DNA of 64,000 bases, taken from Tiliqua scincoides. Its lineage: Eukaryota > Chordata > Lepidosauria > Squamata > Scincidae. Below are positions 43,001 to 50,660 of this stretch, piece by piece (positions within the stretch are counted from its first letter, which is position 1; every line of letters starts with the position of its first letter). Under the pieces are notes generated by a model. That model was not told the origin of the DNA, ran no database searches, and saw only the letters and a program-made list of their open reading frames with translations. The stretch lies in contig NC_089822.1 in the NCBI RefSeq assembly GCF_035046505.1, positions 269,339,024-269,403,023 of the forward strand, written 5' to 3'. Position numbers and translations under genes: made by a program.

Positions 43001-43082
43001 TTGTGGCTCTTCTGCCTCACACTGAGGTCCCACGACATTGCCTGAACTTGCCCCTCATCTCTCTCTGGCTTCTGCAGCATGA
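34038..43082 (+). CDS. Class I-like gene C, leader-alpha2-alpha3-TM-tail, no alpha1 exon found
   Basis: Joined exons: 34038-34095, 38140-38415, 38891-39175, 39559-39648, 41905-41946, 42449-42481, 43078-43082. Every exon is open and every junction has GT/AG and matching phase; the frame ends at TGA 43080-43082. I searched 34096-38139 for an alpha1 exon and found only repeats (CR1 at 35535, hAT element at 36585) and unassigned GC-rich sequence. Leader and alpha2 share phase 1, so direct splicing gives a continuous protein with half a peptide groove. It may be a real alpha1-less molecule, a gene whose alpha1 was deleted recently, or an assembly gap. It is expected at the cell surface as a type I membrane protein. 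Regulation is suggested by two SXY-like modules. Confidence 0.6.
34464..34506 (+). promoter_or_regulatory. Gene C second promoter module (X1-X2-Y)
   Basis: CCCAGCAACC (34464-34473) matches the X1 box, TGACGC (34476-34481) the X2/CRE site, and ATTGG (34502-34506) the Y box, with usual spacing. This is the best SXY match in the window. The leader it would drive (34608-34665) has no ATG, so transcripts from here would need another start. Confidence 0.65.
34608..34665 (+). pseudogene. Class I-like gene C, duplicated leader exon without ATG
   Basis: GWRAWLLGAAALPLLGGCS followed by CCG and donor GTGAGTGA is clearly the same leader as 34038-34095. The preceding GCCTGGACGGGGAG also matches the first unit. 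No in-frame ATG precedes it in the expected place. The promoter plus leader unit is therefore tandemly duplicated, about 0.57 kb apart. Confidence 0.7.
34700..35530. other. Unassigned part of gene C intron 1
   Basis: GC-rich, many chance open frames on both strands, no class I alpha1 signature and no recognised repeat until the CR1 fragment at 35535. Confidence 0.45.
35535..36275 (+). mobile_element. CR1 LINE with internal deletion
   Basis: It begins in the linker after the endonuclease (GCGGACTTCCCTCAAATGAG, encoding DFPQMRRLVRRLKGKVKR) and runs through NMKGNNKNFFKYVRSRKP and a segment ending FASVFMAEDLGQIPRYQG. It then jumps to the C-terminus (TDKRKYFFTQRVVGLWNSLPQ, in part) up to GGAGGAAAAATATCCATTAT. 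The whole RT core is missing. It lacks the standard CR1 tail. Sits in intron 1 of gene C, same orientation. Confidence 0.8.
36585..38061 (+). mobile_element. Non-autonomous hAT element, complete with 8-bp target duplication
   Basis: 1477 bp. The left end CAGGGGTCGGCAACCT and the right end AGGTTGCCGACCACAG are inverted repeats matching at 14 of 16 positions. Perfect 8-bp duplications TCCTGGGC lie at 36577-36584 and 38062-38069. Subterminal AAAGAGCCATTTGG and GAGCCGCTTGTGGCTC are typical of this hAT group. No transposase is encoded. The interior holds a tandem array (37249-37760). It ends only 78 bp before the gene C alpha2 exon. Confidence 0.9.
37249..37760 (+). repeat. Tandem array of about 138-bp units inside the hAT element
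   Basis: The marker CACACTTTCCTGGGAGCAAG recurs at about 37249, 37388, 37528 and 37665, giving units of 137-140 bp. Each unit contains the short squamate repeat core plus GAGCTTGGGAGGAGGAC and GGGCAGTGAGAGGG. Units are very similar, so the array expanded recently. The chance open frames over it are composition effects. Confidence 0.85.
38140..38415 (+). CDS. Class I-like gene C, alpha2 exon
   Basis: 276 bp: GFHTMQFMVGCGLSADG, YGYDGGNFIAFDKETLTWTA, AQIIKRNWDLNQP, WKAYLEVTCIQWLRKYL, GKETLLRK. Both alpha2 cysteines (GCGL and VTCIQW), the conserved Tyr, Trp and Tyr and Trp147 are present. Thr143 is Ile and Lys146 is Asn, so the peptide C-terminus contacts are altered. Acceptor TCCCTTCCAG, donor GTGGGGGG (weak but GT). 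Well-preserved sequence with no stop argues for recent or current constraint. Confidence 0.9.
38891..39175 (+). CDS. Class I-like gene C, alpha3 exon
   Basis: 285 bp C1-set domain: TPVVKVTRKDSQEGLETLLC, AHGFSPKEIDITWRKDG, FHGVVSPNADGTYYTWLSI, YRCHVEHDGLQEPLDVAVEE. Disulphide cysteines and core Trp are intact. Acceptor CATTTTCACAG, donor GTGAGATG. Same length as in gene A. Expected to bind beta2-microglobulin. Confidence 0.93.
39559..39648 (+). CDS. Class I-like gene C, transmembrane exon
   Basis: 90 bp: SVPVWLTAAGVVLGVLLSVL then LVAGIVTLL, a single membrane span with a two-residue connecting piece. Acceptor TTCTGTTTCAG, donor GTAAGTGG. It leaves one base (A) that joins AG of the next exon to make Lys, a plausible stop-transfer residue. 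Confidence 0.88.
39810..41904 (+). other. Gene C intron between TM and first tail exon
   Basis: No gene. 39810-39990 and 41640-41900 match relic F (7180-7400, 7570-8312). 40430-40740 contains internally repeated pieces (GGGCACTTCT and CAGAAAGCCTCC motifs). 40796-40870 is a short squamate repeat. A GT/GA simple stretch lies at 41039-41066. Confidence 0.5.
41905..41946 (+). CDS. Class I-like gene C, cytoplasmic exon 1
   Basis: After CTGTCTCTGCAG the frame carried from the TM exon gives KQQHSEKTAYRVAT and donor GTGAGTGC. YRVAT is a recurring class I tail motif. 42 bp. A decayed equivalent lies at 8313-8352. Confidence 0.8.
42449..42481 (+). CDS. Class I-like gene C, cytoplasmic exon 2
   Basis: After CCCTCTGCAG: TSDLGSFSSSR, serine-rich as in class I tails, donor GTAAGTGG. 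33 bp, ending one base into the next codon. Phase fits both neighbours. Confidence 0.75.
43078..43082 (+). CDS. Class I-like gene C, last coding exon
   Basis: After GGCTTCTGCAG the exon starts CATGA. With the G left from exon 2 this reads Ala then stop. A last exon with only a few coding bases is the same trick as in HLA-A, where the final exon contributes only the last residue and stop. The 3' UTR would follow; no clear AATAAA was found nearby, so the polyadenylation site is open. Confidence 0.6.
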
Positions 43083-43364
43083 CGCGGGTGGCAAGAAGTG
43101 AGCAGAGGGAACCCACCAGAGTCGTGCTGTGGTTTCCTCCGGCTGGGAGCTGCTGCCAGCTCTTCGCTCTGCTTCTTCTCCTGCCTCCCCCCCCCACCCG
43201 GCTCTCGTCCAGCTCCAGCAGACGAGCAGATCTGGATTTCTGTGCGAGTGTAAACATCTTTCTGGTGACTGACTTTTGTTCTTCAGGGGATTTTCAGAGG
43301 CATTTGTGCTGGTGGGAAAAGCAAGATGATCTTTTATGATTGATATGAAGTTTAGCCAGGGGTC

Positions 43365-43819
43365 AAGCAGAGGAAAGGGCAGTGAAGAGCAGACAGCAGC
43401 AGCCTTCACCTGGACATGTCATGAGGAAAGGGTCATGTCATGAGGAAAGGAAGGCACTCTATGCATGCTTGGAGATCTTCTTGGCTATCACCCCCAGTCT
43501 TCCCGAGCTGAACCCTGGTATGCCGGAGAGGTTCTGGAGGGTCAGTTCAGCCCTGTGAGCCCTTTCAGCATCTAGGAAGGTGTCCACACACCCAGGAAAG
43601 GCCCAGTCAAAGCTTTTGGGGGGATGTGTAGGATATCGCCGACCTTTGGGCAGGAACATGGTGTGAAGGCGGAGGTTGGTCCATGAAGTGGAAGTACCAG
43701 TGGGGGGGGGGAGAAAAGGAGCCCCCCAATCTGGTCCTTTCAGGATTTCAACCCTTTCCTCATGACGTGTCCAGGTGAAGGCTGCTGCTGCCTGCTCTTC
43801 ACTGCCCTTTCCTCTGCTT
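43365..43819. repeat. Large inverted repeat, 69-bp arms
   Basis: 43365-43433 and 43751-43819 are reverse complements with about two mismatches (core AAGCAGAGGAAAGGGCAGTG / CACTGCCCTTTCCTCTGCTT), separated by 317 bp. It lies just downstream of the gene C stop codon, so it may fall in the 3' UTR. The loop is covered by a minus-strand open frame (43866-43459, 135 codons) ending GVIAKKISKHA that I cannot assign. Confidence 0.85.
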
Positions 43820-44640
43820 GGATGGGAATTGAGGAGAGGAAGAGGCAGGCAGTGACCAGGGGTCACCCTGAGACCTGCAGTCCAGTGGAGAAGCCCCCCC
43901 CCCGGGAAGTGTCACCTACTGCTCTGCATTGCTGTTTCCACCGGGTCTGCTGTAGCCTCATGACCCCTCCCCTAATGCTGGGCTGAGGGGAAATGGCTGC
44001 TTCCTCTGCTCCACTGCCACTCGGAGGAGGGAGAAGGCAGGAGCTGCCCCCCCTTGAATCTGCCCCTCTCCCACTGCCACTTGCTACCCCATTTTCACAG
44101 CCATTTCAGAGGCGGAAGAACACGGTCCCGATGCTCTACAAGAAGTGAGCAAACGAAGGCCGGATGGCCATTCCAGGCATAAGAGCTGGAAAGGGAGCTG
44201 TCCTGACTGGCACATCCCCCCCCCAACGGGCTTCTCCACCTCCCAGGGAGGCCAGCACCTCCCCCCTTCCTCTTTCCTCGCAGCAGGGCACAGCTTCACA
44301 AGACCAGAGGCAGCTGTCCTGGCAAGTGCTACTCTGCTGTTCCAGAGCCATTTGTCTTCTTGGCTGCCTGACCTCCCAAGCCTGGAATTCCCTCCCTCCC
44401 CCTGGAGGCTCAGCAAAATTCCACATTGGAAAATAACTGGGGTGGGGGTGGGGGTCCTGCATCTCAAAGAGGGGCCCTTGCCCCAGACTCTCCTGGGGAT
44501 GTGCCTGGATTTGGGGATGTGTCTGCTTTTCAGTGCCCTCCTGGCTTCTAGAAGCCACATCCAGGCCTAAACAAAGGAGTAGTATTAGCACTTTTGCACC
44601 CCAAAACACACACTGGGAGTAGCTGATGCATTTATTCTCT
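43820..44640. other. Unassigned stretch
   Basis: No gene called. A piece at 44100-44147 after TTTTCACAG is open and ends in AAGAAGTGA, like the end of an alternative last exon, but nothing ties it to gene C. Confidence 0.3.
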
Positions 44641-44732
44641 CCCCCATGGGTGAAAATTTAGCTTCCAGAATCTGCCCCACACTCCACCCCCTCCCTACAA
44701 AGACTCCCCATGCCTCCCCCCCAGCCTCTCAC

Positions 44733-45018
44733 CAGGCAATTCCACAGCCACGTCCAGAGGTTCCTGCAGCCCGTCATGTTCCACATGGGACCAGTAATGG
44801 CTCCTCTCCTTGGGGTTGATTTTGATGCTAAGCCAGGTGTAGTCAGTTCCATCCAGGTTGGGGCTGACAACCCCCCAGAATGTGTGCCCCTGCCTGACCT
44901 CCCCCATCCTTCCTCCAGGTGGCATTGATCTCCTTGGGGTGGAAGCTGTGGGCCCGGCAAAGGAGAGTCTCTGAGCCCTCTCGGATTGCCTTGTGAGTCA
45001 CCTTCACTATGGGGGGCT
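44733..45018 (-). pseudogene. MHC class I alpha3 pseudoexon D
   Basis: Minus strand: IVKVTHKAIREGSETLLC, AHSFHPKEINATWRKDG, then after one extra G in GGATGGGGGAGGTC the frame shifts and continues RQGHTFWGVVSPNLDGTDY, SHVEHDGLQEPLDVAVE. The exon is 286 bp, one more than the intact copies. The second disulphide Cys is Ser (YWSHVEH). Splice-like ends remain. No TM exon was found below it and no alpha2 above it. Dead. Confidence 0.88.
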
Positions 45019-45426
45019 CTGTGACAAAATGGACATCAGTGTTAAGACTGGGGTTCTAGGTTGACCTGTGGAATTTATATTGCAGTTTAGCAGGACAGTG
45101 ACCCCACATGAACACACACACGGTTCTTTGGATTTTTGGAGAGGCAATCAACAGGCGACAGGAGAATTCAAAGGACTTCTAACGTTTACTCGTTTGCAAA
45201 CGGGACCTCCACACACATGTAGAGGACCCTGAAGGATTACAATGATGCGGGTTTTATAGACTTTTAGATAGGGGAGGGGGACAAGAGGACACAAAGAGAG
45301 AAAAAATATCCAGGGGAAAATAACATACAGGCAGACACCCAAAACAACATTTGGCATGTTATCAGTACAGGATGTTGATCTGAGGATGGCAATTCAATAC
45401 ACATCGGCAGTTTGTTTACAGAGATA

Positions 45427-45640
45427 AGAACATAAGAACAGCCCCACTGGATCAGGCCATAGGCCCATCTAGTCCAGCTTCCTGTATCTCACAGCGGCCC
45501 ACCAAATGCCCCAGGGAGCACACCAGATAACAAGAGACCTCATCCTGGTGCCCTCCCCTACATCTGGCATTCTGACTTAACCCATTTCTAAAATCAGGAG
45601 GTTGCGCATACACATCATGGCTTGTACCCCATAATGGATG
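45427..45640 (-). mobile_element. CR1 LINE 3' tail fragment
   Basis: AGAACATAAGAACAGCCCC to TGTACCCCATAATGGAT, the CR1 3' UTR and last coding bases, antisense. Same subfamily as 1-700 and 18503-18900. Confidence 0.85.
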
Positions 45641-46235
45641 AGCCTTATGGGTGAACTGGGCATCTTGGGATATTTCCATATTGTGAGCTGGGCATATTGA
45701 TATCAACAGGACCCCATAGTTCTACTGTGAGCCAGTCCCATGTTCCCAGATTGGATGTCCCACACCTGCAGAATCTTCAAGAAATGAAAACTGCAGAGTC
45801 AGGGATCGCATGCATCCTTCAGCACTCAGTGCAAATGCTCAGAGGAAATAAGTAGCAATTCTGGGATCAGCTGGTGAGCTCCTTCAGAACTTTGGCCAAA
45901 TATCACATGTCCTCCATAGCTGAAGGCATGGAGAAGGCCTTCTCTCTAAGCAGAAGAGCATAAGCTGAGCATTGCTCCAAGGGATTTTGGTTTTCATTCC
46001 AAGAGAGGGATGCTGCAGTGGCCACTATTCTTTGCTTCAGAGCTATTATCCATCATTTCCTTCCTGAATTTTTTTTTTAAGGAAGCATAACATTATACTA
46101 AGCTAAGGAAAGAGACACGGAAGAGGCAGAAGCTCTGACACTCTTGCCTGCTTTGATTAGTGCCTCCGAAGTCCGAATTGTCCATCCCTGCAGCACTACA
46201 AGAGATACAAACAGGATATACAAGGATAGACATTC

Positions 46236-46237
46236 TA

Positions 46238-46276
<39 letters not shown>
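46236..46276. repeat. (AAAT)n microsatellite
   Basis: About ten AAAT/TAAA units, uninterrupted, in relic D sequence. Confidence 0.95.
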
Positions 46277-46939
46277 AGCAATGTGGAGGCAATCTCCAGG
46301 TCACTCTACCCAGCCTGTGCAACATTTGAGAGCCAGAAATAAATTGATGAGGTCAACGATTTCTGTACTTTCAATCTGATGCTGTTTTTAAAGCAGAAAA
46401 AATTGAAAATTTCATGAAGGCACTTTCTCTTTACGTTGATTTTTGCATTAAAGGTCTTTTAAGTTAGTTCCTTGCCAGAAAAGGAGCTCTGCACAGGCTG
46501 AGGTGCATATGGCTCCAGGAGCCTGGATTGTTGCCAACAAGGAGTGGGAACTCCACTCATCTTCAAGGATCAAACGTGCACAGAGGAGAGCAAGTGTACT
46601 CTCGGCTTAGCTCTCTGGAGCCTGTGGAAAAATGTCACCCAAAGGATAACACCTGTAGGGAATTCTTCCATGGTCCTGGAACTGAGCAGTCACTTCCAAG
46701 GCCTTCTGGTGGTGGGGGGTTCAGGTCCACTGGAGGAAGTTTACCTCCCTGTTGAGAGAGTGTGGGATGGAGGAATTGGGTTCATTCTGTATTGACCACT
46801 ATGGCGCCAGGGGACGGTGGGGAACAAAGAAATTGGCCATGCATTACCAAGCAACAAAAGGGGGTTCAGCATCCCTTTCATATGACCCCCCCATCTCAGG
46901 GACCATAATGGGAGATGTTGACACCAAAACAGAACATTT

Positions 46940-48286
46940 CCTCATAAGAGGAAGGTGCCCCAGCCCAGCAATCATCTTAGTTGCTCTCTTTTGCACCTTT
47001 TCCATTTCCACTATATCCTTTTTGAGATGTGGTGACCAGAACTGGACACAATACTCCAGGTGTGGCCTTACCATCGATTTGTACAACAGCATAATATTAG
47101 CTGTTTTGTTCTCAATACCTTTGCTAATGATCCCAAACATGGAATTGGCCTTCTTCACTGCCGCCGCACACTGAGTCGACACTTTCATTGACTTGTCCAT
47201 AACATATTTGAAGAAACTTCTATTTTTCCCCTTAATGTTGCTGGCCATGCATTCCTCATAGTCTCTCTTGGCCTCCCGTATCACCTTCTTACATTTCTTT
47301 TGCCACAGTTTATATTCCTTTTTATTCTCCTCATTAGGGCAAGACTTCCATTTACGGAAGGGCTTCCTTGCCCTTTACAGCCTCTCTGACTTGGCTGGTT
47401 AGCCATGCGGGCACCCTCCTGGACTTAGTGGAGCCCTTCTTCCTTTGCGGTATACACTTCCGCTGGGCCTCTATTACTGTTGCTTTAAGCAGCCTCCATG
47501 CACTCTGGAGAGATTGGACTCTTTTTACCTTCCCTTTCAACCTCCTTCTAACCAGCCTCCTCATCTGAGGGAAGTCCACTCGTTGGAAGTCAAGGGTTTT
47601 TGTTAGAGATTTGCCTGGTATTCTTCCCCCGATGTGCATGTCGAAACGGATTGCAGCATGATCACTGTTCCCCAATGGCTCTGTAACATTGACATCTCTA
47701 ACCAGGTTCTGTGTACTGCACAATATTAAATCCAGAGTCACCTGTCCTCTGGTGGGGTCCATAACTAGCTGCTCTAAGGCACAGTCATTTAGCATGTCAA
47801 GGAATCCTGTCTCCTTTTCCTGACCGGAACACAAACTGACCCTGTTGATGTGAGGATAATTGAAGTCCCCCATGATTACAACCCTGTCCCTCCTTGTCAC
47901 CTCCCTGATCTGTTTCCTCATTTCAAGGTCCCCTTCTAGTTTCTGGTCTGGAGGAGGATAGTATGCCCCCAGTATTGCATTGCTCCACAGGCCTGGTAAT
48001 TTAACCCACAGAGATTCTATGGTGGAGTCGGACCCACCTTCAATCTCTACTTTGCTGGATTCTATCCCTTCCTTAATATAAACGGCCACCCCACCTCCAA
48101 CACGCCCCTCCCTGTCCCTCCCATAGAGTTTATAGCCTGGGATTGCAATATCCCACTGATTCTCCGCATTCCACCAGGTTTCCGTTATGCCCACTATGTC
48201 AATGTTTTCTCCAGTCACCAGACATTCCAGTTCTCCCATCTTTGCTCGGAGACTTTGGGCATTCGCATAAAAGCATTTGTACATGG
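46940..48286 (-). mobile_element. CR1 LINE with intact endonuclease segment, RT core deleted
   Basis: The minus-strand frame 48446-47352 encodes the apurinic endonuclease: YANAQSLRAKMGELECLV, IVGITETWWNAENQWDI, GGGVAVYIKEGI, VIMGDFNYPHI, GNSDHAAIRFDMHI. All expected motif blocks (N, ETWW, GDFN, SDH) are there. The linker to MASNIKGKNRSFFKYV follows, then a direct jump to DKSMKVSTQCAAAVKKAN and LEYCVQFWSPHLKKDI, so the entire RT palm is missing. It stops before the C-terminus near 46940. The upstream end abuts an (ATT)n tract, which the frame reads as poly-Asn; the residues before that are not CR1. Inactive. Confidence 0.88.
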
Positions 48287-48287
48287 A

Positions 48288-48354
<67 letters not shown>
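48287..48354. repeat. (ATT)n microsatellite
   Basis: About 22 uninterrupted ATT units at the 5' boundary of the CR1 copy. Length suggests high variability between individuals. Confidence 0.95.
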
Positions 48355-48356
<2 letters not shown>

Positions 48357-48369
48357 AGTATTGGAATGC

Positions 48370-50570
48370 CCCAGGATGGGCTGCTTATTCACTCCTTTGT
48401 CTCCGCATCCTCTCATTGTGCCAAACCATCTGTCACATCCCATCACGCTACCGTTCCCAATTTCCTCTCCTACTCTGCCTTTGCCTTGTTGTTCTCTAAC
48501 CCCCCCCCCCGTCCTCGTCCCATAGGGATGAGGAGTCCCGAACCGGATGCCCCACGGCTCCTGTAGGGCTTTTCCCCAGCTCCTGTCGACCCTCCCTTTG
48601 CACTATCCAGAGTTATGGGCATTTCACTGCAACCAAGACTTGGGGTGCTGCTTAGGGAATTCCAGCACCTTTATTCCAAGGTTTGTGAATTCTCTGTATT
48701 CTCAAGAACCTGAAAATCCTGGGAACCCTCCTTCAAAGGAGGAAAGAAACACCAAGATGCACTGGGGGCGGGAGGGCATCCAATGGCTCTTTATTAATCA
48801 AAAGGATAGTCCAGAAGAAGAAAAAAATACATCCACTGTGAAGGAGTCCAGGTTGCCCCCCTGGAGACTTTCCAGCTTCCTGCAGCCTCATCACACACCA
48901 GGAAGCTCTGTCAAAGCAATGGAGGGGACAGAGAAAAGGTCGGCAATCCTGCCTTGTGACCTTGAGTCAACAGGGAGGTGGTATCCCAGTTTTTGCAAGG
49001 AAGGGACCTGCAGCAGCTTAAAGGCTGACCACTTAATAAATGCAGAACCATTCAGGGATTGTAGATCATGAAAATTGCTGTCACAATAAATATTTGAATC
49101 ACGAAGGGGTCTCCAGACTCTTGGCTATTGTTCCAAAGGCAGAAACTGAAAACTACAGATTGGCTGGGCTGGTCCAAACCAGGTTCTGAAATTCAGCATT
49201 TGTTCTGCTTTTAGCTTCTCAGCCTATGAAATTTCCTTGCCTGCCAACAGTGCAAGTTCTGTTCAATCCACTATATATGAGTGTGTGTCCCCTTCAGAAA
49301 CGTCTCTCTTCCCACCTCCGTCCTCAGCCTCTCTCAATCTCTCACCCCTCCCTTTCCCTTCTGCCTCACCTCTCCATCCCTCTTCAAAGAGGCTGACCCT
49401 GAGCTGCAAAATGACCAAGTCTCTGCCTCTGAGCCTCCTGGCCTTGGTCAACAGGCGGCACTGTTCTGAGGAGCTGGAAGTGGGAAGGATCCTGGAGGGG
49501 CAGTGGAGAGGACCCTTCACTGGAACCCACAGGGGGTTCTTGAACATCCCAGACATGAGAGAGATCTTCCGGGTGGCTGTACATACAGCCAGATGTAGCC
49601 TACTTTACATACAATATACAGAGAACAAACCTAAAGGTGAAAATCACAGCAGATGACATGCTAAATTGAGTACAAGTTGTTAAAAAAAATCATCCATTTC
49701 AACAGCTTTTTAAAGCTGCAAATATGTGACATTTCCCCCAAATCACACATTCTTCAGAAAATGTGCTGAAACACAATTAGCTCAAATCAGTTTCTACACA
49801 GAAGCATAAATCTGAAACTATTTGGATGCTGGAGAGGACCACAGCCAGGTCTTGGCACCGAAACAAACAGTGCAGAAAGTTAGCAGGAGCTCTCAGCAGG
49901 TGCAGTTCACAGCACAACTCCGGCTCCCTCTGTACTCTTCTCAGGCCCCGGGAAGAGATCATGCTGCAGAACCCAGAAGAGAAGGAAAGTTCAACCAACT
50001 CTTAGTGTTGTAAGGAACTGGAGGAGTGATTTTCAACCAGCATTCCATGGCACAAATGGTATGTACTGCACAAATGGTGCAGCACAAATGGTGTGCTGCA
50101 AATGGTATGCTGCAAAGTTTGGGGAAGGGTCGTCCCTGGCTAGCAGTACAGGGTGCTTGTCAATTATGTGCCTTGGCAATTTTAGCACCTTGTCAGTGTG
50201 CCCTGAGATGAAAGAGACTGAAAATTGCTGAACAAGAGTTCTCTCCAGTCCAGTCTTTACAGCTGAGGCCTTCATAGCTTGTCCTCTGACCTATTAAGGA
50301 GCACACAAGATGTACTAAAAACAGAGCTCAAGGACAACACTGATGGTCAGTCCTATCACCTGCTGGGGTGCAGGGCTGCTGATGCAGTCTACACTGCAAC
50401 CTGCACACCAGCAGCGGATCAGGCTGGCCAGGAAATAAAAATTTTGCTAACTTTTATGGCCACTGCCTGGTCCTCTATGGGTCTACTCAGATCTATACCA
50501 TCTCTTTTGCTGGTGTAGATCTGTACTGTCACAGCAGAGAATGTCAGGCTCAGAAATCTCAAAACACATC
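48370..50570. other. Unassigned region
   Basis: No gene called. The longest suggestive piece is plus-strand 49237-49656, open for 139 codons, with MTKSLPLSLLALVNRRHC and GFLNIPDMREIFRVAV, no known family signature and an equally open minus frame. 50048-50118 is a short degenerate tandem repeat of GCACAAATGGT/GCTGCAAATGGT. Confidence 0.35.
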
Positions 50571-50572
50571 TT

Positions 50573-50660
50573 GTTGGCAACCTTCAGTCTCGAAAGACTA
50601 TGGTATCGTGCTCTGAAAGGTGGTTCTGGAACAGCGTCTAGTGTGGCTGAAAAGACCAAC
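50573..50660 (-). mobile_element. Non-LTR retrotransposon 3' tail (C2H2-finger family)
   Basis: GTTGGCAACCTTCAGTCTCG with GGTTCTGGAACAGCGTCTAG is the antisense 3' end of the family at 6825-7125. It is cut off by the CR1 copy starting near 50661. Confidence 0.75.

Larger units (their letters stand above)
44640..46540 (-). repeat. Third, older copy of the class I 3' block (relic D)
   Basis: Around the alpha3 pseudoexon, sequence at 45770-46075 and 46320-46530 (GATGAGGTCAACGATTTCTG, TTCCTTGCCAGAAAAGGAGC) aligns with 15890-16290 and 16500-16690 of copy 1 and its partner in copy 2. It is far more diverged than these two are from each other, so it split off much earlier. A CR1 tail (45427-45640) interrupts it. 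Confidence 0.7.

Noticed and set aside
44100-44147. Alternative last exon of gene C ending AAGAAGTGA
   Set aside because: The short frame after TTTTCACAG is plausible but a phase-compatible stop already occurs at 43080; no other support.
48287-48354. Poly-Ile, poly-Leu, poly-Tyr or poly-Asn proteins
   Set aside because: These are translations of the (ATT)n microsatellite on either strand.
49237-49656. 139-codon frame with a leader-like hydrophobic run
   Set aside because: The frame has no recognised domain, no splice context and an equally open antisense frame.
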